A stretch of 32,507 nucleotides of DNA from Ruminococcus sp. (GTDB taxonomy: Bacteria > Bacillota_A > Clostridia > Oscillospirales > Ruminococcaceae), in NCBI GenBank assembly GCA_017536105.1, contig JAFXRZ010000013.1, positions 1 to 32,507 on the forward strand. The letters are read 5' to 3'. Under the pieces are notes generated by a model. That model was not told where the DNA came from and ran no database searches. It was given only the letters and a program-made list of their open reading frames with translations. Position numbers and translations under genes: made by a program. Positions within the stretch are counted from its first letter, which is position 1. Each line of letters begins with the position of its first letter. Below are positions 15,487-22,884 of the stretch, in pieces.

Positions 15487-16239
15487 TCAGTTCTTCTTAG
15501 CGCGCTTAACGAGAACGATACCGCCTGCTACTGCAACAACTGCAGGGATAGCGAAGAGCAGTCCGTTTGTAGTACCGGTGCTGGGGGATGTACCGCCGCC
15601 GCCGTTACCGCCTTCGTCCTTGCTGGACTCACCGGTGGAATCACTGGGTGCAGCCTTGTCAGCAAAGAATGCGAACGGGCTAAGAGTGCTTACAGAGATC
15701 GTTACTGCTCCGTCAGCTGCGTTGGTAGGAACATCGCTAATGAGCTCCCAACCAAGGTAGGAATCATGAGCGAGTGCCTTTATGTTGTTCCAGTTAGCGG
15801 TCTCAAGAGTGAAGGTGATGTTTGTTGCGTCCTGATAAGGCTCCTTAGTGTCGGCATAAACGATGCTGACGTCTACAAGCTCGGAGCAAGTAACATCATT
15901 CTTGATGGAATCGAATTTGTCCTGATCGGCACCCTTCACAAAAGTAAGATCCATGCTGTTGACATCTTTCTCAGCCTCTTCAAGCATAGCCTTGATGGTG
16001 TCATTAACTGCATTATCTTTCTCGGAAAGAGGCGTAACGACCATTTCTAATCCAAGTTCCTCAAGGCCCTCGAGATCATAGTCTTCTCCGTCGATAGTTA
16101 CGTTTGCTGCAATTATACGAGGCGAAGACTCCGGTGCAACGCTGGGAACAGCAGTGTCTTCCTCAGCTGCGAATGCGGGCATAGCAGCAGCTACAGCCAC
16201 AACACAGGATGTGAGAAGGCACGCAAGCTTCCTCTTCAT
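15487..16239 (-). CDS. Sortase-anchored surface protein with SPSTG sorting signal
   Basis: A 250-aa precursor with a signal peptide (about 1-24, cleavage after AFA), an extracellular domain (about 40-200) ending in VSTLSPFAFFADK, a Ser/Gly-rich spacer and a C-terminal sorting signal: SPSTG (218-222), a hydrophobic stretch of ~18 residues and KRAKKN. The motif fits the (S/P)PxTG pattern known for Clostridioides difficile sortase B rather than classic LPxTG. The gene lies 29 nt after a class B sortase gene, its likely partner. The ATG at 16239 follows AAAGGAG. The middle domain is not one I can name; the LSPFA segment recurs in Firmicutes surface proteins. Ligand or function unknown. Confidence 0.85.
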   Translation of the reverse strand: MKRKLACLLTSCVVAVAAAMPAFAAEEDTAVPSVAPESSPRIIAANVTIDGEDYDLEGLEELGLEMVVTPLSEKDNAVNDTIKAMLEEAEKDVNSMDLTFVKGADQDKFDSIKNDVTCSELVDVSIVYADTKEPYQDATNITFTLETANWNNIKALAHDSYLGWELISDVPTNAADGAVTISVSTLSPFAFFADKAAPSDSTGESSKDEGGNGGGGTSPSTGTTNGLLFAIPAVVAVAGGIVLVKRAKKN

Positions 16240-16268
16240 AATAACATTACTCCTTTCACAAGATATTG

Positions 16269-17069
16269 TCAGCACTTACGCGCTAACACTAAAAAGCGAT
16301 TTGAATAGTCGCCTTTTAAACAAGTTTCAAGCACCAGCAGCTTGTCTCCGAACTTCGGAGCATCCTCCGGACGGATTATGCTGTTGATGGTCCGCGTTGA
16401 GAGCACATTGGATACAAAGCTCTCGAACTCCTCCTGCTTGGAGAAGTCGTGGTTTGCAAGCAGGTGCTCGTCCCCGTAGGGGATAGCTGCGAACACGCGG
16501 TAGGTTCGCGTTCCGGAGGGGAGATAAAGGATTATATCCTTGCTCTCTTCAAAAGCCTCCGAATCTGTGAATATGGTTTCAAGCTGGCCAAACCATTGTC
16601 CGTGGCTTATATCGTGTCCGTAAACAACGGTGACGTTATCGTTGAAGTCCCTGTTGTTATAGAGCTCGATATATGCAGCTCCGTAAATGCTTCGTTCGCC
16701 GCTGAAATTTCTTTGCAGGTAATAGTTGTCGTCATCCGGGTGCTGGACTATCGGGAAGCTCATATCCGTATGGGGGATCTCGATCCATGCACAGGCGTCC
16801 GGATTCCGTTCCCACAGCTTATCGAAATCGACGCTGTGGCGATAGTAGATATTCCCGTTAAGGCTGTCGTCTCCGTCAGGATCGGAATTATCGCCGTCGG
16901 GTCTGAGGTCGCTGAAGCCGTCGTTCTCACTCATAACTTCTTCTCTCAGCCGGGAATTGTCCGACTCGGCCTTTCTTATCTGATACTGCCGTGAGATCAC
17001 CTGGTACATAAAGAACCCGGCCAGCGCAAACAGCGCAAAAGCGGCAGCAAGCATAAGCTTTCTTTTCAT
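16269..17069 (-). CDS. srtB: Class B sortase
   Basis: A membrane-anchored transpeptidase of 266 aa that should cleave a sorting signal and join the protein to peptidoglycan. It has an N-terminal membrane helix (about 5-24) and a sortase domain with the class B pattern NPDACAWIEIPHTDMSFPIVQ (89-109), VYGHDIS (catalytic His152) and LETCLKGDYSNRF (Cys250, Arg258). The downstream gene encodes a protein with an SPSTG signal, its probable substrate. The start lies 9 nt after the BY-kinase stop with no clear Shine-Dalgarno, so translation is probably coupled to the kinase gene. A dedicated sortase inside a Wzz/BY-kinase/LCP operon is uncommon. Confidence 0.92.
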   Translation of the reverse strand: MKRKLMLAAAFALFALAGFFMYQVISRQYQIRKAESDNSRLREEVMSENDGFSDLRPDGDNSDPDGDDSLNGNIYYRHSVDFDKLWERNPDACAWIEIPHTDMSFPIVQHPDDDNYYLQRNFSGERSIYGAAYIELYNNRDFNDNVTVVYGHDISHGQWFGQLETIFTDSEAFEESKDIILYLPSGTRTYRVFAAIPYGDEHLLANHDFSKQEEFESFVSNVLSTRTINSIIRPEDAPKFGDKLLVLETCLKGDYSNRFLVLARKC

Positions 17070-17078
17070 GGTGCTTTG

Positions 17079-17924
17079 TTATTTGTTATCGGTCGTGGTC
17101 TTCTGCTGTTCATAGCCGTAGCCGTAACCGTAATAACCCTTATACTTTCCGTACTTACCGTATTTACCGTACTTGCCGTATCTTCCGTACTTGGAATTCC
17201 CGACATACATTCCGTTATAGACAAAGCCGAGTATCTTTGCATCTGCGATATTCAGCTGTCTGATAGCTTCCTTAACGGCGTTCTTATCGGTATATTCATG
17301 GCGCACCACAAGGATGATGCCGTCGATGACTTTTGAAACGATTATCGCGTCCGTAACAGCCGTAACAGGCGGCAGGTCCAGGAGGACGTAATCGTATTTC
17401 TCGCCGAGGAGCTTGAGCATCTGCTCAAACCTCGGAGAACCGAGAAGCTCGGAGGGGTTCGGGGGGATATCTCCTGCGGGGATAATATCCAGTCCGCCGA
17501 AGGCTTCATAGACGATAGCCTCTGTGATATCATTCACCGATCCTGTGAGTATATTGGAGAGCCCGGGTCTTTTCGACACATCGAGCTTGCTTGCAACTGT
17601 GGGCAGACGGAGGTCGCAGTCGATAAGGATCGCGGTCTTGTCCGTTTCTGCTAATGCGTGTCCCAGCGAGCAGGCCACGAAGGATTTTCCTTCGCCCTTG
17701 ATAGAGCTTGTTATCCCGACCACCTTGGATGAATTCGTTCCTGCGAAGGAAAGCATCAGGTTGGTTCTTGTCAGGTTGAAGGCTTCCTTTGTATGGAAGT
17801 CATACTCGGTCTCCTGCCTGAGTATCCTTTTTATAATGTTGGAGCCCTTTTTGAATTTTTCATTGAGCTCGCTGCTTTTTTTGCCTGTCTTGGGTTTTGT
17901 ATTGACTTTTTTCTTATCAGCCAT
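17079..17924 (-). CDS. Bacterial tyrosine kinase (BY-kinase, CapB/Wze/YwqD type)
   Basis: BY-kinases pair with a Wzz-type membrane activator, cycle autophosphorylation on a C-terminal Tyr cluster and control polysaccharide synthesis. This 281-aa cytoplasmic protein has Walker A SSIKGEGKS (73-81), Walker A' ILIDCDLRLP (99-108) and Walker B YVLLDLPP (179-186). Its tail carries 11 tyrosines between 246 and 271, six of them spaced every third residue in (K/R)YG repeats. The ATG at 17924 follows AGAGGTG; the in-frame GTG 9 nt upstream overlaps that site. It lies 38 nt after the Wzz gene, the typical CapA-CapB pair. The split kinase/activator layout is the Firmicutes form. Confidence 0.93.
   Translation of the reverse strand: MADKKKVNTKPKTGKKSSELNEKFKKGSNIIKRILRQETEYDFHTKEAFNLTRTNLMLSFAGTNSSKVVGITSSIKGEGKSFVACSLGHALAETDKTAILIDCDLRLPTVASKLDVSKRPGLSNILTGSVNDITEAIVYEAFGGLDIIPAGDIPPNPSELLGSPRFEQMLKLLGEKYDYVLLDLPPVTAVTDAIIVSKVIDGIILVVRHEYTDKNAVKEAIRQLNIADAKILGFVYNGMYVGNSKYGRYGKYGKYGKYGKYKGYYGYGYGYEQQKTTTDNK
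17112..17189 (-). repeat. 9-bp coding repeat for the (K/R)YG tail
   Basis: Imperfect tandem 9-nt units (AAGTACGGT-like on the coding strand) encode the regular Tyr tail of the BY-kinase. Slippage here could change tyrosine number in frame. Confidence 0.8.
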
Positions 17925-17962
17925 TGCTTTCACCTCTGTTCACTCTCAAAAACTTTCCGGGA

Positions 17963-18667
17963 TCATTCGCCCGAATGCTCTGTTACGACGGGGACGACCG
18001 AAAGAAGCGGTATATCCTCGTATTCGCTGAGCAGGAAGTTCTCGGAGTGTATCGTGGTGTCAAGCATGAATCTTATGATAACTACAGCGCAGGCGATGAC
18101 GAAGCCTATCAAAGCTCCGATAGCTGCGTTTCGTTTATAGCTTGGTGAAACGTAGGATTTGGGAACTATTGCGGTATCCACCACCTGAACGGCGCTTCCG
18201 TCCATGATGGTCTTGATCCTCTCGGGCAGCACCTTAACTATCGTGTTGGCTATAAGCTCGGCCTCGTTCGGATCCTCACTCGTCACAACGACGCGGAAGA
18301 TCTCGGTGTTTTCCACAGTTTCTGTGGAGATCATTTTTCCGAGCTGCGTATATGTATATTTAAGGTCTGCTTCTTTTATTACTTCCTCGAGGGTCGTCCT
18401 CGATTTAAGGATCACCGAATAGGTGTTTGCAAGGCTTTTTGAAGCCGTGAGGTCTTGAAGACTGATCTTTGTGCTTCCGACGTCCAGAGACGAGGTGTTT
18501 ACGAAGAGCATTGCGCTGGACTGATATTTCGGTGTTACGAAGAACAGCGTGTAGAGCAGCACTGCAACTGCAGCGAAGATCGTTGTCAGCACGATGGGGA
18601 AGAAATGCTTCCACAGCACGCCGATCAATTCAAGAAGATCTATTTCTTGTTCCTTGTTCTCATTCAT
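17963..18667 (-). CDS. Wzz/CapA-type polysaccharide co-polymerase and BY-kinase activator
   Basis: A 234-aa membrane protein with the Wzz layout: TM1 (about 24-44), an extracytoplasmic domain of ~130 residues, a Pro/Ser-rich VPKSYVSPSYKRN segment and TM2 (about 180-200), followed by a short cytoplasmic tail that would contact the kinase. It should set chain length and export of a surface polysaccharide and activate the kinase encoded next. The ATG at 18667 is preferred; a TTG at 18691 in frame follows a purine-poor region but cannot be excluded. Its ribosome site (CGGAAAAAG) is weak. First gene of a five-gene operon (Wzz, kinase, sortase, substrate, LCP). Confidence 0.88.
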   Translation of the reverse strand: MNENKEQEIDLLELIGVLWKHFFPIVLTTIFAAVAVLLYTLFFVTPKYQSSAMLFVNTSSLDVGSTKISLQDLTASKSLANTYSVILKSRTTLEEVIKEADLKYTYTQLGKMISTETVENTEIFRVVVTSEDPNEAELIANTIVKVLPERIKTIMDGSAVQVVDTAIVPKSYVSPSYKRNAAIGALIGFVIACAVVIIRFMLDTTIHSENFLLSEYEDIPLLSVVPVVTEHSGE

Positions 18668-18804
18668 ACTTTTTCCGAGGACCCTTTCCAAAAGAAAATG
18701 CGTACCGGATCACTCGCCGGACTGCCGATGTCTCTTCACTCTCTGACATTTACAAAATGCACATAATTCGCCGGCGGCTTTTACCCCAATATACGATACT
18801 ACAT

Positions 18805-18838
18805 TATATTAAACCACATTTACCGCCTAAAGTCAAGC
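18805..18838 (-). promoter_or_regulatory. Promoter of the Wzz-kinase-sortase-LCP operon
   Basis: On the minus strand, TTGACT (18833-18838) with TTTAAT (18810-18815) at 17 bp is the best pair; an overlapping TATAAT (18805-18810) has a poorer -35. The leader is ~135 nt and GC-rich near 18765-18780. Confidence 0.55.
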
Positions 18839-19361
18839 ACATTTCACATTTTCGTCATATTGTACAATAATCCATATCTGCCATTTATGATTTGGATAAT
18901 TACATACAAGGCATAAGGGCATAAAAGTTCGTGTTTACGCATTATTTGCAAGCTCCGGACACGAAGCTCCCGGCTGTAAATCTGCATAAAACCGATGCCC
19001 TGCAGGTGGTATCGAAAACGATTTCCGATCCCTTTGGAAGACTTTTACAGCCCGATCTGTGAACAGTCGGTGTACTCCTTTGGTGCTGTTCGTTTTTTGC
19101 GGGCCTGCTTGGAGGGAGGTAAAATGTACAGACAGAAAAATGGAAAATTCTGTAAGTGAGCTTTTAAGGGAGATTTTTTGTATTATTGTTGAAAAGTCGG
19201 TATCCGGCAGTCTTACAAAGCACTTTATAGGCGAGTTTTTAACACTTTCAACAGAGTTTTCAACAATTATATGAGATATATCAACTGTCCGAATATCTGA
19301 ACAGAGGAAAAAACCGGCTGTAAAATTTCCAAAAATCAGGCAGCATTTGAAAGCGAAGCCT
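18839..19361. other. Noncoding AT-rich intergenic region
   Basis: No gene is supported. An imperfect inverted repeat is visible: ATTGTTGAAAA (about 19183-19193) against TTTTCAACAAT (19257-19267), with further TTTCAACAG copies between. A reading frame on the minus strand (18935-19411) lacks a ribosome site and overlaps the terminator. No tRNA or known RNA was recognised. Confidence 0.4.
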
Positions 19362-19407
19362 GCAAAAACAAAAGGGCACTTCCGGCCGATGCCTGGCCGG
19401 AAGTGCC
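19362..19407 (-). terminator. Terminator of the DRE-TIM enzyme gene
   Basis: GGCACTTCCGGCC (19375-19387) pairs perfectly with 19395-19407. In minus-strand RNA it is followed by CTTTTGTTTTT. Confidence 0.85.
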
Positions 19408-19436
19408 GCAAATCGCGTATTTTCGCGCTTCTGTCC

Positions 19437-20420
19437 TTAGTCCTGAGCGATTATCTCCTTGTAGAACTCGGCGTAGTCGTCGCGCTGTTCCTTGGTGAAG
19501 GAGATGGCTGAACGGGGATGCTGGTTGAGGATGCCCGTCATCAGGTACTGGAGGTCGTAGCCCCAGACGATACCCTGCTCGCGGAGCTTGGTCATCTGCT
19601 TCTCGATGAAGCGGATAACGGGGTAAACGTTGTATTTCGGGTTCTTCAAAAAGCTGAGGAGCAGCTCCATAGCGCAGTTGCCTGCACCTCTGCCCATAGA
19701 CATATAGGTAGCGTCCAGCCAGTCAACGCCGTCGCCCACAGCCTCGATGGTGTTAGCGAAAGCAAGCTGGAGGTTGTTGTGGGCGTGGATGCCCAGCTTT
19801 TTGTTGTACTTCGCCGCAAACTCGCCGAAGAAGGCGGCCATGCGCTGTATCTGCTCGGGGTAGAGTGCACCGTAGCTGTCAACGATGTAGATAACATCCA
19901 CAGGGGAACGTCCGATGATATCAAGGGCAGCGGTTATATCGCTTTCGCGTCCGTTGGAGATGGCCATGATATTGCAGCTGGTCTCGTAGCCCTTCTTGTG
20001 AGCGTCCTCGATCATGTCCACAGCCGTGGGGATAGTAGTCAGGTAGGTGGCAACGCGGATAAGGTCGATAGCGCTGTTGCTGCGGTCGATAATATCCTGC
20101 TTGTAGTTGCATCTGCCCACGTCCGCCATAACAGCGATCTTGAGGTCGGTGTTGTTATCGCCGACTATGGAGTGGATAAAGTCCTCGTCGCAGAACTTGC
20201 AGGGGCCGAACTTGTCCACGTCGAACATTTCCTTATCGGCCTTGTAGCCGAACTCCATATAGTCAACTCCCGAACGCAGGTTCGCGGTGTACAGGTCTTT
20301 GATAAAGCTCTCTGTGAAGCGGAAGTCATTCACAAGTCCGCCGTCTCTGAGGGTCGCATCGACCACTTTGATATCGGGTCTGAAGTCGATAAGCTTTGAT
20401 ACTTCTTTCATTTTACTCAT
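19437..20420 (-). CDS. DRE-TIM (HMGL-like) aldolase/metallolyase of unknown substrate
   Basis: This 327-aa protein carries the DRE-TIM motif VVDATLRDGGLVNDF (Arg25 and metal-binding Asp26 at the barrel start) and the metal-binding HAHNN (His212, His214). It therefore should be a divalent-metal TIM-barrel enzyme doing aldol or Claisen-type cleavage or condensation, as in 4-hydroxy-2-oxovalerate aldolase, HMG-CoA lyase and isopropylmalate synthase. It lacks the C-terminal regulatory domain of LeuA and is near the length of the aldolase group. The substrate is unknown. The start has AGGAAAGGAA; a second ATG 9 nt downstream is also possible. Monocistronic with a strong promoter; no pathway partner is adjacent. 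Confidence 0.85.
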   Translation of the reverse strand: MSKMKEVSKLIDFRPDIKVVDATLRDGGLVNDFRFTESFIKDLYTANLRSGVDYMEFGYKADKEMFDVDKFGPCKFCDEDFIHSIVGDNNTDLKIAVMADVGRCNYKQDIIDRSNSAIDLIRVATYLTTIPTAVDMIEDAHKKGYETSCNIMAISNGRESDITAALDIIGRSPVDVIYIVDSYGALYPEQIQRMAAFFGEFAAKYNKKLGIHAHNNLQLAFANTIEAVGDGVDWLDATYMSMGRGAGNCAMELLLSFLKNPKYNVYPVIRFIEKQMTKLREQGIVWGYDLQYLMTGILNQHPRSAISFTKEQRDDYAEFYKEIIAQD

Positions 20421-20432
20421 TTCCTTTCCTGT

Positions 20433-20533
20433 TCCGTGCGGAAATGCGCGATCGCACGGCTCAAAACTTTAGCGCTTTAAATCGAGTACATAATTGCAAG
20501 TATCAGTATAACACACTTTCCCTGCTTTGTCAA
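20433..20533 (-). promoter_or_regulatory. Strong promoter and leader hairpin of the DRE-TIM gene
   Basis: TTGACA (20528-20533) and TATACT (20505-20510) are 17 bp apart on the minus strand. The ~80-nt leader contains a CCGTGCG/CGCACGG hairpin ending just before the ribosome site. Confidence 0.75.
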
Positions 20534-20666
20534 CACTTTTTTTCTTTTTGATTCCCCCGGCAGTTTATCTTACCCGATGAGGACGCGGTGATGCCGCTGG
20601 GAGGGGCCTGACCCCAAACTTTAATGCGCTGCGCGAGGGGGTGCTTTCGTTCGTGAGAAAAAATGC
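20534..20666. other. Intergenic region between divergent promoters
   Basis: No gene is seen. A small GGGGCCTGACCCC hairpin (about 20603-20615) and short GC-rich repeats resemble palindromic repeats elsewhere in the window. Confidence 0.35.
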
Positions 20667-20695
20667 TTGCATTATTGATATATCTGTGATATAAT
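20667..20695 (+). promoter_or_regulatory. Promoter of the SLOG-family gene
   Basis: TTGCAT (20667-20672) and TATAAT (20690-20695) are 17 bp apart. Confidence 0.7.
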
Positions 20696-20751
20696 ATTAT
20701 GGGTATTTGTGAAAAGGCTTAGCCCGAATGCCGTTTTAAGGGGGCAGACCC

Positions 20752-21315
20752 GTGTTTGATAATACTTTGGATGCAGCCCGTACCTGCTGCTTCGCAGGCC
20801 ATAGGGACCGCGATCTCCCCTTCGCCGGCGACCGCTCAACTATCGGGATGAAAAATCTCGTCAGCTCCCTCCACCTCGAGATAGAGGAGGCTGTCCGCGA
20901 GGGCTTCGACACTTTTCTCTCCGGCATGGCTGAGGGCATCGACCTCATCTGCGCCGAGATAGTCTTTTCAAAAATGATGCGGGGCGAGAATGTCCGGCTG
21001 GTCTGCGCTATCCCCTTTGCGGGCCAGCGCGAAAGAGACCTTTCCCTGCCGAGGGACAAATACCTGCACAGCCTGATCACTGCTCACTGCAGCGTTGTTG
21101 AGCTGTCGGAGAAGTACCGGAAAGGCTGCTACAAACGGCGAAACGAGTTTATGATAGGTCATTCGTCGCGGCTGATAGGTGCGGTAAAGCGCAAGGTGGG
21201 CTCGACGGGCACTTTGCAGACTATCAAAATGGCTGAAAAAGCGGGGCTCGATATGCACATCCTCGAGCTTGACGACAACCCGCTGTTTTATATTGACAGG
21301 CTGACGCTTGCCTGA
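20752..21315 (+). CDS. SLOG-fold protein, YpsA/DUF1273-like
   Basis: A 187-aa cytoplasmic protein. RTCCFAGHRDRDLPF near the N-terminus and FLSGMAEGIDLICAEIV (about 55-71) are the Rossmann-like motifs of the YpsA/YspA branch of SLOG, a fold that binds nucleotide-derived ligands. YpsA is linked to cell division and stress in Bacillus; some SLOG proteins serve in phage-defence signalling. I infer a ligand-sensing role, not an enzyme. The start is GTG at 20752, justified by AAGGGGG 7 nt upstream. Single gene with its own promoter; a MITE-like element follows its stop directly. Confidence 0.82.
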   Translation: MFDNTLDAARTCCFAGHRDRDLPFAGDRSTIGMKNLVSSLHLEIEEAVREGFDTFLSGMAEGIDLICAEIVFSKMMRGENVRLVCAIPFAGQRERDLSLPRDKYLHSLITAHCSVVELSEKYRKGCYKRRNEFMIGHSSRLIGAVKRKVGSTGTLQTIKMAEKAGLDMHILELDDNPLFYIDRLTLA

Positions 21316-21476
21316 AGGGCACCTCTAAAAACCCCTTTTGAGGAAAAACAGCTATGCACGTCATCTGCTGCGTCAAGCCCTCTTGGAGTACGGAAGTACG
21401 CCTGCGAGGTCTTTCCTTGCAGCTGACGCACCTATCTGTTTTTCCTTGACCAAATGGGTTTTTAGAGATGCCCTGA
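21316..21476. repeat. MITE-like element with AGGGCA(C/T)CTCTAAAAACCC termini
   Basis: AGGGCACCTCTAAAAACCCC (from 21315) and its inverted partner (ending GAGATGCCCT near 21475) differ at few bases over ~22 bp. The ~160-bp unit has no transposase. It shares internal words (GCACGTCATCTGCT near 21357, GACGCAC near 21425) with the element at the window ends, so the two are related families. No convincing target duplication. Confidence 0.7.
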
Positions 21477-21524
21477 TAAAGAAAGTAAAAGAATGAAATA
21501 GACAGATCCGGAGGAAACAGGGAT

Positions 21525-22424
21525 ATGAGCAAAACAAAAAATAAGAAGAGATCACAGGCGCCTGTTGCGCTGGTATATTTCACAACGCTTCTCGTATTTA
21601 TGGGAGTGTTCGGCTTTATAGCTTATCGGCTCATGCAGAAGGTCGATTCTCTTAACGGCGACGATTCGCTGGCGCCGGTGGATTCATCGGCCGACTTTAC
21701 CATAATGTTCGCAAGGACGTCGGACACCAGCACTCTTGTTGATATGGGGCTTATCCGCTTCCGTCCGGGCAGCGATAAGATAATCATTACTCCTGTTCCG
21801 GGTGAGACGATCTATCAGCAGTCCGGCTCGAACATGAGGGCTGTTTATGAAGAAGGCGGCATAAGAAAGCTTGAAAAGGCAGTTGAGGACACCTTCTCTA
21901 TCAACGTTGATTTCTACGTTACCACCTCCCAGGAGAATTTCGAGAGCGTGTGCGACGTTCTCGGAGGAATAGTTTACACGCCGACAGTTCTGCTTTACAG
22001 GCTCTCCGAGAAGGACACCGAGGATATCTCGTATCAGGCAGGTGTTGCCACCACCATGACGGGCAGGCAGATAAGGCTGCTTGCTGACACCCCGGAGGTC
22101 TTCCCCGACGGAAAGACCGATGCGATCAAGTTCTTCGGAGATGCTCTTGCCCAGATGGTGAACAACGCTTTCCAGCAGATAAATCTTACAAAGAACAGTC
22201 TCGACAACATCTACACCCTGTTTGTTGCCGGCGGTGAGAGCAACTACACCAAGAACGACTACCGCCTGCACAAGAGCTACATAAACGAAATGCTCGACCA
22301 CAACATCAAGCCCGCAGAGCTTCTTATCCCCGAGGGCTCATGGGCTGACGACGGCGGATTCTACGTTGACAGCACCTTCGTCAACGAGCTGATGGAGACC
22401 TACGAGGGTAAGGTCCCTTCTTAA
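21525..22424 (+). CDS. LCP-like membrane protein with degenerate active site
   Basis: A 299-aa protein with one membrane helix (about 14-36) and an extracytoplasmic domain whose order of segments follows LCP proteins: LIRFRPGSDKIIITPVPGETIY (76-97), RAVYEEGGIRKLEKAVEDTFSINVDFYV (105-132), then ENFESVCDVLGGIVY. The usual IPRDT segment is VPGET here (Gly93 and Glu94 in place of Arg and Asp) and the later Arg-rich RxRxxxxDxxRxxRQ block is absent. Glycopolymer transfer is therefore doubtful; it may bind lipid-linked glycans or act as a partner. GGAGGAAACAGGG precedes the start. Followed after 35 nt by a P-II-like gene, probably cotranscribed. Confidence 0.75.
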   Translation: MSKTKNKKRSQAPVALVYFTTLLVFMGVFGFIAYRLMQKVDSLNGDDSLAPVDSSADFTIMFARTSDTSTLVDMGLIRFRPGSDKIIITPVPGETIYQQSGSNMRAVYEEGGIRKLEKAVEDTFSINVDFYVTTSQENFESVCDVLGGIVYTPTVLLYRLSEKDTEDISYQAGVATTMTGRQIRLLADTPEVFPDGKTDAIKFFGDALAQMVNNAFQQINLTKNSLDNIYTLFVAGGESNYTKNDYRLHKSYINEMLDHNIKPAELLIPEGSWADDGGFYVDSTFVNELMETYEGKVPS

Positions 22425-22459
22425 AAGTCGCAGCATAACACATTGGAGGTTTGGTCAAA

Positions 22460-22834
22460 TTGAAGCTGATGGTTATTATCCTTAACAAGCTCGATGCGCT
22501 CGAGTATCTTCTTGAGGGGCTTTCCGCTGCCGGTATCGGCGGTGCCACCATTATCGAATCCTCGGGAATGGCTATGACCCTCTCAAAGCTCGACAGCTCC
22601 TTCGTCAGCGCTTCTCTAAAGGCTCTTTTCAGCTCCGACGGCAACGAGGACAACCGCACTATCCTGTCCGTCATCCGCGACGATCAGCTCGACATAGCAA
22701 GAAAAGTTATCTACAGCACCGTCGGCGATCTCTCCCTTCCCAACACCGGAGTTATCTTTACCCTCCCCATTGATTTCGCCGAGGGTATCCGCAAAAACCG
22801 CAACAAACTCCCTCCTATATCGTCCGAGCAATAA
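22460..22834 (+). CDS. P-II-like signalling protein
   Basis: A 124-aa protein with the ferredoxin-like P-II pattern: MKLMVIILNKLDALEYLLEGLSAAGIGGATIIESSGMA at the N-terminus and TGVIFTLPIDFAEGI (96-110) near the C-terminus, where P-II proteins have their 'GKIFVLPI' strand. Such proteins usually form trimers that bind nucleotides and regulate a partner. The T-loop region (about 40-70) is unlike GlnB and lacks the uridylylated Tyr motif. The start is most likely TTG at 22460, ~10 nt after GGAGG; TTG at 22451 is too close and ATG at 22469 too far. No ammonium transporter or glutamine synthetase is adjacent, so the partner is unknown. Confidence 0.75.
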   Translation: MKLMVIILNKLDALEYLLEGLSAAGIGGATIIESSGMAMTLSKLDSSFVSASLKALFSSDGNEDNRTILSVIRDDQLDIARKVIYSTVGDLSLPNTGVIFTLPIDFAEGIRKNRNKLPPISSEQ

Positions 22835-22884
22835 AAATTTAAGCAATTATTTAAACTTTGTTAATGTTTGTCGCCCGTATCCCC

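Noticed and set aside
17112..17189. CRISPR-like short repeats
   Set aside because: The 9-bp units are in-frame codons for the tyrosine tail; there are no spacers or cas genes.
19183..19275. Replication-origin-like TTTTCAACA cluster
   Set aside because: No TTATNCACA DnaA boxes are present and no dnaA or dnaN is nearby.
18935..19411. 158-aa minus-strand frame after the DRE-TIM gene
   Set aside because: It starts inside the terminator hairpin, has no ribosome site and shows no protein-like pattern.
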